Source: Acidobacteriota bacterium
Lineage (GTDB): Bacteria > Acidobacteriota > Terriglobia > Terriglobales > Acidobacteriaceae
Reading direction: 5' to 3'
NCBI GenBank assembly: GCA_013289685.1
Contig: JABCZL010000003.1
Coordinates: forward strand, 62,001 to 126,000
DNA: 64,000 bases
Part shown: piece by piece, positions 25,900 through 34,529 of the stretch
Layout: each line of letters opens with the position of its first letter
Numbering within the stretch: position 1 is the first letter of the stretch
Notes under the pieces: model-generated
The model's input: only the letters and a program-made list of their open reading frames with translations
Told to the model about the DNA's origin: nothing
Database searches by the model: none
Program-made: the position numbers and the translations under genes

Positions 25900-26969
25900 G
25901 AGAGTCGTCCTGCGGGAGTGGGAGTTTGGGTGCTGAGTTTTGCGGCGGCGTCTTTGGGCGCGACCGTTGGGCCGTAGGTTCTGCCCTTCCAGGTGACGCT
26001 GCCGTTGGCGTGCGCTCGCTTTGAACGGAGCAACAGATAAGCGAACATGGGCATGCCGAAGAGTGCTCCGAGCCACTCCATGGCCAAATCAAAGTTCGCT
26101 CGCCTGAGTCGCATCGTCGGCCAGACGAAAGCAAAGACGGCAAACGCGTTCCACCACGAATGCTTTACGACAACGGCAATCGTCAAGGCCGTCCACGGGA
26201 ATGCCCACAAGAGCAGCGATTTCACGGCCAGCCAACCGGGGTTCGGAAACAACAGTGCCAAATTCTTAGTCCAGCCGTCGCGGAGTTGACGATAGTTGCG
26301 GTACATGCGGGTGCGAACTCGGTCGGCGGCGTAACGGAAGCGAATCTTCCGGCCGGAATGTTTCACCGCGTGGGCGAGGGCAACGTCTTCGAGAATGTTG
26401 CCGGCAATCGCGGCATGACCGCCGACGGCGTCATAGGTGTCGCGGCGGATTAGGATGTACTGGCCGTTGGCGGCGGCGATGGGAGAAGCGGGATCGCTGA
26501 CTTTCGACGGAGAATACTGCCGCGCGAGTTCTGCGAAGACCACCGGTAGAGTCGCCATTTCCCAGAAGGTGACGGCAATCTGTTCGGGCGAATAGGAAAG
26601 AAGCTCGGCGCCGTTCTCCTTAGCTTCTTTTAAAGCGGCGGCGAGCGATCCGGGCAGGTGGATGGTGTCGGCGTCGGTGAACAAAAGCCACTCGCCGCGG
26701 GCCTGGCGTGCGCCGGTGGTGACGGCGTTATTCTTGCCGGTCCAGCCGTCGGGCAGCGGGCCGGCTTCGATGAGGCGCACTTCAGGGAAGGACATGGCGA
26801 TTTCGCGGGTGCGGTCGGTGGAGTGGTCGTCGACCACGATGATTTCGAACGCCACACCGGTCTGGGTGACGAGAGACTGGAGGCAGTCGGCGAGGGAGGC
26901 TTCCTCGTTGCGCGCGGGCACGATGACCGAGACTTGCGGCGGCGCAGTGAGTGTTTCCGTTGTGACCAT
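25896..26969 (-). CDS. family 2 glycosyltransferase, membrane-bound
   Basis: 357 residues, GT-A fold. VSVIVPARNEEASLADCLQSL starts the nucleotide-binding domain; VVDDHSTD, GWTGKNNAV and FTDADT (the DxD motif) are visible. ILEDVALAHAVK and the QLRDGWTKN motif (Q..RW-like) complete the catalytic part. Two or three membrane helices occupy about 250-320. The GPLPDGWTGKN block is shared with hopanoid (HpnB-like) and carotenoid (CrtQ-like) glycosyltransferases, so a lipid acceptor is likely, but no hopanoid or carotenoid gene is in view. Confidence 0.88.
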   Translation of the reverse strand: MVTTETLTAPPQVSVIVPARNEEASLADCLQSLVTQTGVAFEIIVVDDHSTDRTREIAMSFPEVRLIEAGPLPDGWTGKNNAVTTGARQARGEWLLFTDADTIHLPGSLAAALKEAKENGAELLSYSPEQIAVTFWEMATLPVVFAELARQYSPSKVSDPASPIAAANGQYILIRRDTYDAVGGHAAIAGNILEDVALAHAVKHSGRKIRFRYAADRVRTRMYRNYRQLRDGWTKNLALLFPNPGWLAVKSLLLWAFPWTALTIAVVVKHSWWNAFAVFAFVWPTMRLRRANFDLAMEWLGALFGMPMFAYLLLRSKRAHANGSVTWKGRTYGPTVAPKDAAAKLSTQTPTPAGRLS

Positions 26970-27049
26970 AGAGGAAGCGGATTGCGGCGCGGCTGAAGCC
27001 GCGCCCTTTCAAAACAACGTCGAAGCCGCGAATCAATTATTATAACTGT

Positions 27050-27553
27050 GTGCGACGCGCTGTTCAGTTTCCATCCGTTCTTATCGCATGCCTTTTCCTG
27101 CTGGCGCTCCCTGGCTGTTACACCGGGACGCGGCCGCCACGGATTGGGTCGAATGCTCCGGATTTCACCGTGCAGGACTCGCAGAACAAGATCACGCTGA
27201 GCCAGTATCGCGGGCAGATTGTGGTGTTGAATTTCTGGGCGACGTGGTGTGCGCCGTGCGTTGAGGAATTGCCGTCTCTGGTGGAGATGCAGCGGCGCAT
27301 GAAAGCGAAGGGTGTAACCGTGCTGGCGGTGAGCGTAGACGTGGACGAAAGTGCCTACCGGAAGTTCGTAAAAGATCACAATGTGACCTTGCTGACCGTG
27401 CGCGATCCCGACCAGAAAAGTAATTCGCTGTATGGGACGTCGATATTTCCGGAGACGTACATCATCGATCGCAACGGGGTGATGCGGCGGAAGTTAATTG
27501 GGGCGGTGGACTGGACGGAGCCGGAGATCACGGATTTTCTGAGCAAGCTGTAG
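27050..27553 (+). CDS. TlpA-like thioredoxin-fold lipoprotein
   Basis: 167 residues from GTG 27050. A lipobox (LALPGC, Cys at about 23) after a short hydrophobic segment predicts a lipid-anchored periplasmic protein. The thioredoxin domain has NFWATWCAPCVEELPSL (redox pair CAPC), VSVDVDES and the cis-Pro segment GTSIFPETYIIDRNG. It belongs to the AhpC/TSA-TlpA group of disulfide reductases. A TATAAC box at 27041-27046 ends only 3 bases before the start, so a near-leaderless transcript is possible. It is divergent from the glycosyltransferase. Confidence 0.9.
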   Translation: MRRAVQFPSVLIACLFLLALPGCYTGTRPPRIGSNAPDFTVQDSQNKITLSQYRGQIVVLNFWATWCAPCVEELPSLVEMQRRMKAKGVTVLAVSVDVDESAYRKFVKDHNVTLLTVRDPDQKSNSLYGTSIFPETYIIDRNGVMRRKLIGAVDWTEPEITDFLSKL

Positions 27554-27660
27554 GGAGCCGGCTTTCGGCACTTCCTGAGGTCCGAGGTCTGAGGGCGGCT
27601 TTCAGGTCTGCTTTCGCGTCTGAGGTCCGCCTCTTGCGGTCGTGCTAACCTAACCTCACC

Positions 27661-28347
27661 GTGCGCGAAGGGCTGCTCGAAATTTTCCAGGAAATTTATC
27701 GGCAATTGCGTCCGGGCGCTTCCGTGCCCGAACTGAAGATCGAGTTCTTCGCCTTCGCCAACGTGAACAACACGATTCGGCTGCGGGAAGGGCGGCTTCT
27801 GGTGCGGCTCTCGGATCTGCTGGAAGGGGCGCCGGACGCGGTTCTGCGGGCGATCGCGCATATTCTGCTGGCCAAGATGTATCGCCAGCCGATTGACCGG
27901 GGACAGGCGGCGCGGTATCGGAAATATGTCGCGAGTCACGAGATCGTGCGCAAGACGCATCTGGTGCGCCAGATGCGCGGACGCAAACGGTTGCGTCCGG
28001 CGCGCGGGCACTTTTACGATCTGGATACGATTTTCGAGACATTAAACACGCGCTTCTTTCACGGGCTGATGGCGCGTCCGCGGATGAGCTGGAGCCAGAC
28101 CAAGACGCGGCGGATTCTCGGGCACTACGACCCGGCTCACAACGCGATTATCATCAGCAGAGTCTTCGACCATTTCGCGGTGCCGGCCTATGTGCTGGAG
28201 TACATCGTGTACCACGAGATGCTGCACTTGAAGCATCCGGTCAGGCTGCGGGGGAGCCGGCGGTGCGTGCACTCGGCCGAGTTTCAGGCGGAGGAGAAGT
28301 TATTTCCCCACATGACGGAAGCGAATGCGTTTTTGAAACGTCTATAA
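27661..28347 (+). CDS. SprT-like zinc-protease-fold protein
   Basis: 228 residues from GTG 27661. The C-terminal half carries the metal motif YHEMLHLKHP (HExxH form HEMLH) followed by HSAEFQAEE, where the third ligand is expected, as in SprT/WSS1-like metallopeptidases. An N-terminal helical part (about 1-110) is followed by FETLNTRFFHGLMARPRMSW, the SprT-like lead. The substrate is unknown; eukaryotic relatives act on DNA-protein crosslinks. No signal peptide, so cytoplasmic. Confidence 0.8.
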   Translation: MREGLLEIFQEIYRQLRPGASVPELKIEFFAFANVNNTIRLREGRLLVRLSDLLEGAPDAVLRAIAHILLAKMYRQPIDRGQAARYRKYVASHEIVRKTHLVRQMRGRKRLRPARGHFYDLDTIFETLNTRFFHGLMARPRMSWSQTKTRRILGHYDPAHNAIIISRVFDHFAVPAYVLEYIVYHEMLHLKHPVRLRGSRRCVHSAEFQAEEKLFPHMTEANAFLKRL

Positions 28348-28403
28348 GCGGGGCTGCCTGCCCGTGTGGCCCTCACAGAGCTGTTGCTGCTGCACGCTCC
28401 CTA

Positions 28404-28451
28404 GGCGAGGGCCCTTCCGAATTGTCGCTGAGGGCAGGTCCGCGCCACATA
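28404..28451. repeat. GGCGAGGGCCC...CCGCGCCACATA repeat, copy 1
   Basis: Starts GGCGAGGGCCCTTCCGAATT and ends AGGGCAGGTCCGCGCCACAT. A second copy at 37039-37084 shares both ends and most of the middle. It lies just upstream of the M13 peptidase gene. Confidence 0.7.
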
Positions 28452-28487
28452 ACAAAGCGATGGAGTTATTCCATCCTGGAGGTTTGA

Positions 28488-28517
28488 ATGACAATGACAA
28501 TGACAATGACAATGACA
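28488..28517 (+). repeat. ATGACA x5 tandem repeat at the M13 start codon
   Basis: Five exact copies of the hexamer ATGACA. Loss or gain of units keeps the frame and changes only the number of leading Met-Thr pairs and the distance from the ribosome site to the last ATG. Confidence 0.9.
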
Positions 28518-30578
28518 TCGACACTTAGACTTTCAAGGTTCGTGGTGGCGTGCGTCGCAACCTGCGCTCTCGCCGTATACGCGCCCGAGGCGTCTGCCGC
28601 TGAGCCGCACGGCATTGCGGTCGGCAGCATCGATCACTCGGTCAAACCGGGGGACGATTTTTATCGATACGCCAACGGCGAATGGATCAAGCGCGCGGAA
28701 CTTCCGCCGGACCGCATCGAGGTGGACGTGTGGACGAAGCTGGGCGACCTGAGCGACAAGCGCACCGCCGATTTGATTGCCGAGATCGCCAAATCAAACC
28801 CGCCTGCGGGCTCGGGTAAGCGCAAGGTGGCCGACCTCTACAACTCATATATGGACGAAGCCGGCATCGAGGCAAAGGGACTGGCCCCGCTGCGCCCGCA
28901 TCTGGAAGCGGTCGCCGCCATCCACGACAAGCGCGAACTGGCGCGGGCTTTGGGGGAAGGGCTGCGAGCGGACGTGGACGCGCTCAACAACGGCGTATTT
29001 CACACGGCAAATCTTTTCGGACTGTGGGTCGCTCCGGGTTTCCACGATTCCGAGCACTATGCGGCGTATCTGATGCAGGGCGGAGTGCAGCTGCCGGACC
29101 GCGAGTATTACCTGTCCGACAGCGAAGAGATGCGCAAGATTCGCGCGCAATACCCGACACACGTCGCGGCCATGCTCAAGCTGGCGGGATTTTCGGACAC
29201 GGATGCGCGCGCGGCCCGCATCGTTGAGCTCGAGCACGCCATTGCACAGACGCATCGCAGCCTGGCCGACAGCGAGGACATCCACAAAGCCGACAACACC
29301 TGGACACAGTCGGACTTCGCGGCCAAGGCTCCGGGCCTGGACTGGGCCGAATATTTTCGCGGAGCCGGACTGAGCCAGCAAGGCAGCTTTATCGTGTGGC
29401 AGCCTGAGGCTTTCACCGGCGAGTCGGCGCTGGTGGCTTCGGCTTCTCTGGAGACGTGGAAGGATTGGCTGGCGTATCACGCGATCGAGTCGTATGGAGG
29501 AGTGCTGCCGAAGGCGTTGGCTGATGAGAGCTTTGCTTTTTTTGGTAAGGAGCTTTCAGGTGCGCAGGAGCATCGTCCACGGTGGCAACGGGGCGTGTTC
29601 GTGGTGAATGGACTACTGGGCGACGTGGTGGGCCAAGCCTACACGGAGCGGTATTTCTCGGCGGAAGCCAAGGCGCAGGCTGAAGCCATGGTCGCTAATC
29701 TGATTGCCGCGTTTCGCAAACGGATTGAAGGTCTCGCCTGGATGGACGCGACGACCAAGGCTGAAGCCGAGGCCAAGCTTTCGACGTTGTATGTGGGCGT
29801 GGGGTATCCGGAAACCTGGCACGATTATTCGAACTATGAAGTCAAGGCGGATGATATTTTTGGCAACCTGTGGCGCGGGGATTGGGCGGACTATCAGCGG
29901 CAGATCGCGCGGCTGGGCAAGGCGATCGACCGGAAGGAATGGTGCATGACGCCGCAGACGGTGAATGCGGTGAACTTGCCGCTGCAGAACGCGCTGAATT
30001 TTCCGGCGGCGATCTTGCAGCCGCCGTTCTTCGATCCGCTGGCGCCGGCGGCGGTGAACTATGGCTCGATCGGCACGGTGATTGGGCACGAAATCAGCCA
30101 CACGTTTGACTCGGAAGGCGCGGCGTTCGATTCGAAAGGGCGGGTACGGAACTGGTGGACTCCCGAGGACTTGAAGCATTTCGAGGCGGCGACGGCGCAG
30201 CTCGCGGCGCAGTACGACACTTACAAGCCGTTTCCGGACCTGGCGGTGAACGGCAGGCAGACGCTGGGGGAGGACATCGCCGACGTGGCCGGGATTGCGG
30301 CGGCCTACGACGGATATCGGGCTTCGCTGGCCGGTAAGACCCCGCCCGCGCGGGAGGGCATGTCGGGCGACCAGCAGTTCTTTGTCGCGTTCGGGCAGAA
30401 CTGGGGAACGAAGATACGGGACGCTGCTCTGCGGCAGCGGGTGCTGACCGATGGCCATGCTCCCGACGAGTTCCGGGCCGCCACGGTGCGCAACATCGAT
30501 GCCTGGTACGCGGCGTTCGATGTGAAGGCGGGAGAGAAACTGTATCTCGGGCCGGGGGAGCGGGTGCGGATCTGGTAG
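28488..30578 (+). CDS. M13-family (neprilysin-like) secreted metallopeptidase
   Basis: 696 residues, usual length. A signal peptide (about 11-37, ending near ASAAE) precedes the M13 N-domain (DDFYRYANGEWIKR). The C-terminal catalytic domain has VIGHEISHTFD (HExxH), GEDIADVAG with the third zinc ligand Glu, and the closing WYAAFDVKAGEKLYLGPGERVRIW. It starts with five in-frame ATGACA units (MTMTMTMTMT), so five ATG codons could serve. GGAGG at 28478-28482 is 5 bases from the first and 11 from the second. Confidence 0.95.
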   Translation: MTMTMTMTMTSTLRLSRFVVACVATCALAVYAPEASAAEPHGIAVGSIDHSVKPGDDFYRYANGEWIKRAELPPDRIEVDVWTKLGDLSDKRTADLIAEIAKSNPPAGSGKRKVADLYNSYMDEAGIEAKGLAPLRPHLEAVAAIHDKRELARALGEGLRADVDALNNGVFHTANLFGLWVAPGFHDSEHYAAYLMQGGVQLPDREYYLSDSEEMRKIRAQYPTHVAAMLKLAGFSDTDARAARIVELEHAIAQTHRSLADSEDIHKADNTWTQSDFAAKAPGLDWAEYFRGAGLSQQGSFIVWQPEAFTGESALVASASLETWKDWLAYHAIESYGGVLPKALADESFAFFGKELSGAQEHRPRWQRGVFVVNGLLGDVVGQAYTERYFSAEAKAQAEAMVANLIAAFRKRIEGLAWMDATTKAEAEAKLSTLYVGVGYPETWHDYSNYEVKADDIFGNLWRGDWADYQRQIARLGKAIDRKEWCMTPQTVNAVNLPLQNALNFPAAILQPPFFDPLAPAAVNYGSIGTVIGHEISHTFDSEGAAFDSKGRVRNWWTPEDLKHFEAATAQLAAQYDTYKPFPDLAVNGRQTLGEDIADVAGIAAAYDGYRASLAGKTPPAREGMSGDQQFFVAFGQNWGTKIRDAALRQRVLTDGHAPDEFRAATVRNIDAWYAAFDVKAGEKLYLGPGERVRIW

Positions 30579-30657
30579 GCGGACGGGGCGGTCTTAACCT
30601 CTGGTGATCTCAGCACTTCCCTGCAGCCATTCGCCGTTCACCGCGCGATTCCGACCG

Positions 30658-30686
30658 TGTGATCCTCATCACAAGCGGTTGTGAGG
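30658..30686 (+). promoter_or_regulatory. three-half-site motif upstream of the iron operon
   Basis: TGTGATCCTCATCACA (30658-30673) is a perfect CRP/FNR-class palindrome (TGTGA-N6-TCACA), followed by a third half-site TGTGA at 30680-30684 and GG. Half-sites start every 11 bases, about one helical turn. The first palindrome would be centred near -64 from the likely transcription start, a class I activator position. A near-identical motif is at 51050-51078. Confidence 0.6.
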
Positions 30687-30693
30687 TGGCGAA

Positions 30694-30723
30694 TTGACGG
30701 GTTTGGCGGGGCGGGACTATCCT
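30694..30723 (+). promoter_or_regulatory. promoter of the iron operon
   Basis: TTGACG at 30694-30699, 18-base spacer, TATCCT at 30718-30723. Transcription would start near 30730, just before a Fur-box-like palindrome. Confidence 0.5.
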
Positions 30724-30735
30724 TGATATTGAAAT

Positions 30736-30750
30736 TGAAATTCATTTTCA
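30736..30750 (+). promoter_or_regulatory. Fur-box-like 7-1-7 palindrome
   Basis: TGAAATTCATTTTCA, close to the 7-1-7 Fur unit (TGATAATnATTATCA), within a longer AT-rich run of GAAATT units in an otherwise GC-rich region. It lies about 5-20 bases after the probable transcription start and 22 bases before the FTR1 start codon, where a repressor would block transcription. Confidence 0.55.
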
Positions 30751-30771
30751 AAATCAAAAGGCACTCATTCC

Positions 30772-32025
30772 ATGTTACAGGCTTTCATTATTACGCTGCG
30801 CGAAGGGGTGGAGGCGGCGCTGATTGTCGGCATTACGCTGGCGTACCTGACCAAGATCGGGCGGCAGGAACTGCGCAAGACAGTGTATGCGGCGCTGGGC
30901 GCGGCGTTTGTGGGCAGCATCGGGGTGGCGGTCGTCCTCTCCCGCACGAACTTGAACGAAGACGTGTTCGAAGGCTGGGTCATGCTGGTGGCCGCGTTTT
31001 TCGTCGTCACCATGGTGATTTTCATGATGAAGACGGGGCGCAAGCTCAAGGGCGAAATCGAGGGCAAGGTTGGGCTGCTGGCGGGCAACGACGCGTGGTT
31101 CGGGCTGTTCGTCTTCATCTTCCTGATGGTGCTGCGCGAGGGCGCGGAGACGGTGCTAATGCTGGCCGGCGTGACGCTGAACTCGACTGCGCTGATGAGT
31201 TTTCTGGGGACGCTGCTGGGCGTGCTGGCGGCGATTGCGTTTGGCGTGATGTTCGTGAAGGGCAGCGTGCGCATCAACCTGCAGAAATTCTTCCGCATCA
31301 CGACTGCGATCATGTTCCTGGTGGCGGCGCAGCTGGTGATCTCGGGGCTGCATGAACTTTCGGAGAGCGGAGTGATTGCCTCGTCGAAGCGCGAGATGGC
31401 GATCATTGGGCCGATCGTCAGCAACGACTGGTTCTTTTTTGTGACGATTTTTGCGCTGGCGGCTTTGATGATCCTGTTCGAGGCCAAGCGGCGCGAACCG
31501 GTTCTGGCCGCTGTCGCTTCGCCCGCGGAGCGCCGCAAAGCCGCCTGGAGCGCCCGGCGCGAACGCATGTGGATGATCTCCGTGCTCACGTTTTCGTTTG
31601 TCTTTATTGCGCTGATCACGGCGGAATTTGTGTACGCCAAGAGCGTCAGCAACATCCCGGCCGGGACCGAGGTGACGTTCAGCAACGGACGGCTGAGCAT
31701 TCCGCTGACGCAGCTGGCCGATGGCGACCTGCACCGCTTCCAGGCTAAGGAGAATGGGACGGCGATCCGCTTCTGGCTGTATCAGAAGCCGGACGGCAAG
31801 GTTGCGACCGTGTTCGACGCCTGCCAGATTTGCGGGGCGGTTGGATTCTATAAGAGTGGCACTGGAGTGGTGTGCAAGAATTGCTCGGCGCCGATTAATC
31901 CGCAGTCGGTGGGGATGGCGGGCGGGTGCAATCCGGTGCCGCTGAAGGCCACGCAGACCGCGGACGCAGTCATCATCGAGGAGGCGGACGTTGCGGCAGG
32001 CGGTCGCATGTTCGCGCAACAGTAA
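30772..32025 (+). CDS. FTR1-family iron permease fused to a DUF2318 domain
   Basis: 417 residues. The N-terminal part (about 1-240) is an FTR1-type high-affinity iron permease with seven likely membrane helices and both iron motifs: REGVE at 10-14 and REGAE at 122-126. After another membrane helix (about 268-288), a C-terminal domain (about 295-395) matches DUF2318, with Cys at 351, 354, 368, 371 and 386 (DACQIC, VCKNCSAPIN, GGCNPVPL). Campylobacter and relatives encode the two as separate genes beside P19 and an ABC system; here they are one chain. The next gene starts 3 bases after its stop. No P19 gene is seen. Confidence 0.92.
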   Translation: MLQAFIITLREGVEAALIVGITLAYLTKIGRQELRKTVYAALGAAFVGSIGVAVVLSRTNLNEDVFEGWVMLVAAFFVVTMVIFMMKTGRKLKGEIEGKVGLLAGNDAWFGLFVFIFLMVLREGAETVLMLAGVTLNSTALMSFLGTLLGVLAAIAFGVMFVKGSVRINLQKFFRITTAIMFLVAAQLVISGLHELSESGVIASSKREMAIIGPIVSNDWFFFVTIFALAALMILFEAKRREPVLAAVASPAERRKAAWSARRERMWMISVLTFSFVFIALITAEFVYAKSVSNIPAGTEVTFSNGRLSIPLTQLADGDLHRFQAKENGTAIRFWLYQKPDGKVATVFDACQICGAVGFYKSGTGVVCKNCSAPINPQSVGMAGGCNPVPLKATQTADAVIIEEADVAAGGRMFAQQ

Positions 32026-32028
32026 GCG

Positions 32029-33294
32029 ATGTTTGTCCGGCTGGTTTACGAATCCTTTCGGCGCCAGAAGCGGCGCAAGTTGCTCGCCGGGGCCGCCATT
32101 ACGCTGGGCGTGACCGTGGCGACGGCGATGATTGCCGTGGCCACCGACATCGGCGACAAGATCAACCGCGAACTCCGCACCATTGGCGCCAACCTGGTTG
32201 TCACTCCGCAGGAAGATTCTCTAGACCTGGAAATTGGCGGAGTCAACCTGAAGCCTCCCACCGACGGCGCTTTTCTAAGCGAAGCGGACCTGCCCAAAAT
32301 CAAAGGGACCTTCTGGCACAACAACATCACGGCGTTTGCGCCGATGCTTCCGGTCAGCGTGTCGATCGAGCAGGGCGGGAAGCGGCAGGACGTGACGCTG
32401 CTGGGAACTTATTTTGCGAAGCGGGTTTCGTTCGGGACTGATGAGTTTACGACCGGAGCTCGCTCGACTTACCCGTGGTGGAAAGTTTCCGGAACGTGGC
32501 CTCAGGATTCCTCGCGGGATGTTTTGCTGGGGGAGCGGCTGGCTTCGCGACTGGGCGACAAGGCCGGGGATGAGATGACGCTCGCGGGCCGGCAGTTACG
32601 GGTGAGCGGGATTCTTTCCACGGGCGGAGCGGAAGACGATGAGATCGTTGCTCCGCTGGCGCTGGCGCAGGAGATTCTGGGGCGGCCAGGCGCGGTGAAG
32701 CGCGTGTATGTCAGCGCACTGACCAAGCCGGAGGACGCGTTTGCACGTCGCGATCCGAAGAGCTTGTCGGGGGCGATCTACGATCGCTGGTACTGTTCGC
32801 CTTATCCCCAGTCGATTGCGTTTCAGTTGGCGGAGGCGATTCCGCACTCGCACGCCGAACAGATTCGGCAGGTGGCCCAGAATGAAGGCGCGGTGCTCAC
32901 GCGGATTGAAGGGCTCATTTTCCTGATTACGCTGGCGGCTTTGTTCGCGTCGGCACTGGCCGTGTCGTCGGCCATGGCTACTGCGATGTTTGAGCGCCGG
33001 GCAGAGGTCGGGCTGATGAAGGCTCTGGGCGCGGGAAAGCTGGCTGTCGCTTCGATCTTTTTTGCCGAGGCCACGCTGCTGGCATTGATCGGCGGACTGG
33101 CTGGGTTTGTGGTGGGCTCGGGGCTGGCGCATCAGATTGGGCGGTCGATCTTCAATTCAGATATTTCGATTCCGGCGGTATTGTTGCCGGTGATCCTGGC
33201 GATCGCAGTGATTGTGACGTTTGCGGGCAGTGCGGCGGCGATCCGGCGGGCCGTGGGGCTGGATCCGGTGTTTGCGTTGCGGGGGGAACTGTGA
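32029..33294 (+). CDS. FtsX/MacB-like ABC permease 1 of the iron operon
   Basis: 421 residues with the MacB/FtsX plan: one N-terminal membrane helix (about 18-40), a large periplasmic domain (about 45-290) and three C-terminal helices (about 295-320, 343-370, 383-405), ending in DPVFALRGEL. The family phrase ERRAEVGLMKALGA precedes the third helix. It follows the FTR1 fusion gene by 3 bases and overlaps the next permease by 4, so it is translationally coupled. By analogy with Campylobacter and FetMP-type neighbourhoods, it serves periplasmic iron handling (inference). Confidence 0.88.
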   Translation: MFVRLVYESFRRQKRRKLLAGAAITLGVTVATAMIAVATDIGDKINRELRTIGANLVVTPQEDSLDLEIGGVNLKPPTDGAFLSEADLPKIKGTFWHNNITAFAPMLPVSVSIEQGGKRQDVTLLGTYFAKRVSFGTDEFTTGARSTYPWWKVSGTWPQDSSRDVLLGERLASRLGDKAGDEMTLAGRQLRVSGILSTGGAEDDEIVAPLALAQEILGRPGAVKRVYVSALTKPEDAFARRDPKSLSGAIYDRWYCSPYPQSIAFQLAEAIPHSHAEQIRQVAQNEGAVLTRIEGLIFLITLAALFASALAVSSAMATAMFERRAEVGLMKALGAGKLAVASIFFAEATLLALIGGLAGFVVGSGLAHQIGRSIFNSDISIPAVLLPVILAIAVIVTFAGSAAAIRRAVGLDPVFALRGEL

Positions 33295-34529
33295 GCGTGC
33301 CTGGATCAAATATGAATACGTCGAACTCCGCACGGGACCTCGCGGCCCGCCGGGGTCATGGTCCTCACACTTCGATGTTTCTGCGCATGCTGGTACGGGC
33401 GGCGGTGCTGCGGCGCGGGCGCGCGGTGTCGGCGCTGTTCGCGATGGTAGTGGCGGCGGCGGTGGCTACGGCGATGCTGAATCTTTATGTGGACGTGCAG
33501 TCGAAACTGCGGCGGGAATTTCGCAACTACGGGGCGAATATTATTCTGGTGGGAAGGGATGGCGATGGCGCTTCCCTTCCCGCGGACACGCTGGATCGCG
33601 TGGATTCCGTTCTGGCGGGGCGCGGGATTGCGGCGCCGTTTGGGCTGGTGGTAGCGCGCACTGGCGATGGGCAGCCGATTGTGGTGGCGGGCACGGATTT
33701 TGAGCGGGTGCGGCAGTTGGATAAGTGGTGGTCGGTGAGTAGCTGGCCTGCGGAGATCCTCAAAGTCCCCACTTCTCGCGCAGAAGGCGCGCGAGAAATG
33801 GGGCACCCGGAGTCGTCTTCCCCGGCGTTGATTGGGGTGCGCGCGTTGGCTGCGATCGCGCCGAAGGGTCAAGCGTTTGATTTGAATTTTCAGGGACGGG
33901 TTTTGCACGTGACCCCGGCGGGTACGGTGCAGACGGGGGCGGCCGAGGACAGCCGCATTTATATTTCGCTGGCTGATTTTGTGGCGTGGACTGGGGTGCA
34001 GCCGTCGACTGTCGAAGTTGCGGCCTCCGGATCTCCCGAGGAAGTTGCGGGCATCATGAAGCAACTGGCGCAGGCGATTCCGGCGGGCGATGTGCGGCCG
34101 GTGCGGCAGATCATGGAGGGCGAGGCGCGGGTGTTGGGCAAGACGCGGGCGACGCTCCTGGCCGCGGCGGCGCTGATCATTCTGACGGCGGCGTTGTGCG
34201 TGCTTTCTACGTTGATGGGATGGGTGTTTGACCGGCGGCGCGACTTTGCCATCATGAAAGCTCTGGGCGCGTCGGGACGATTGCTGAACGGATTTTTCGC
34301 GGCGGAAGCGGCAATGTTGGGCGCGAGTGGGGCCGTCATCGGATTTCTGCTCGGGATCGGAATCGCGGCCTGGATCGGGCGGGTTAACTTTCACGCTCCC
34401 GTGGTGCCGCGTTGGAGTGTGCTGCCGGTGGTTCTGGCTGGTAGCATGGCGGTAACTTTATTGTCGGCGATCCTCCCAATCACGCTGCTGCGGCGAGTGC
34501 AGCCGGCGGTGATTCTGAGGGGTGAGTGA
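33291..34529 (+). CDS. FtsX/MacB-like ABC permease 2, carrying an in-frame repeat
   Basis: 412 residues, paralogue of the preceding permease with the same four-helix plan; FDRRRDFAIMKALGASGR matches ERRAEVGLMKALGAGK. GTG 33291 overlaps the upstream stop (GTGA). The first 28 residues have no counterpart in permease 1, so ATG 33375 (MFLRMLVRAAVLRR) is an alternative start. Residues 159-173 (VPTSRAEGAREMGHP) are the translation of a family-A palindrome inserted in frame in the periplasmic domain. Permease 1 has WWKVSGTWPQDSSRDVLLG at the equivalent place without it. Confidence 0.88.
   Translation: MSVPGSNMNTSNSARDLAARRGHGPHTSMFLRMLVRAAVLRRGRAVSALFAMVVAAAVATAMLNLYVDVQSKLRREFRNYGANIILVGRDGDGASLPADTLDRVDSVLAGRGIAAPFGLVVARTGDGQPIVVAGTDFERVRQLDKWWSVSSWPAEILKVPTSRAEGAREMGHPESSSPALIGVRALAAIAPKGQAFDLNFQGRVLHVTPAGTVQTGAAEDSRIYISLADFVAWTGVQPSTVEVAASGSPEEVAGIMKQLAQAIPAGDVRPVRQIMEGEARVLGKTRATLLAAAALIILTAALCVLSTLMGWVFDRRRDFAIMKALGASGRLLNGFFAAEAAMLGASGAVIGFLLGIGIAAWIGRVNFHAPVVPRWSVLPVVLAGSMAVTLLSAILPITLLRRVQPAVILRGE
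33766..33808. repeat. palindromic repeat, family A copy 4, inside a coding region
   Basis: CCCCACTTCTCGCGCAGAAG followed by GCGCGCGAGAAATGGGGCAC, inverted with respect to copies 1-3. It keeps the reading frame of the permease open and adds about 15 residues. Confidence 0.9.
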
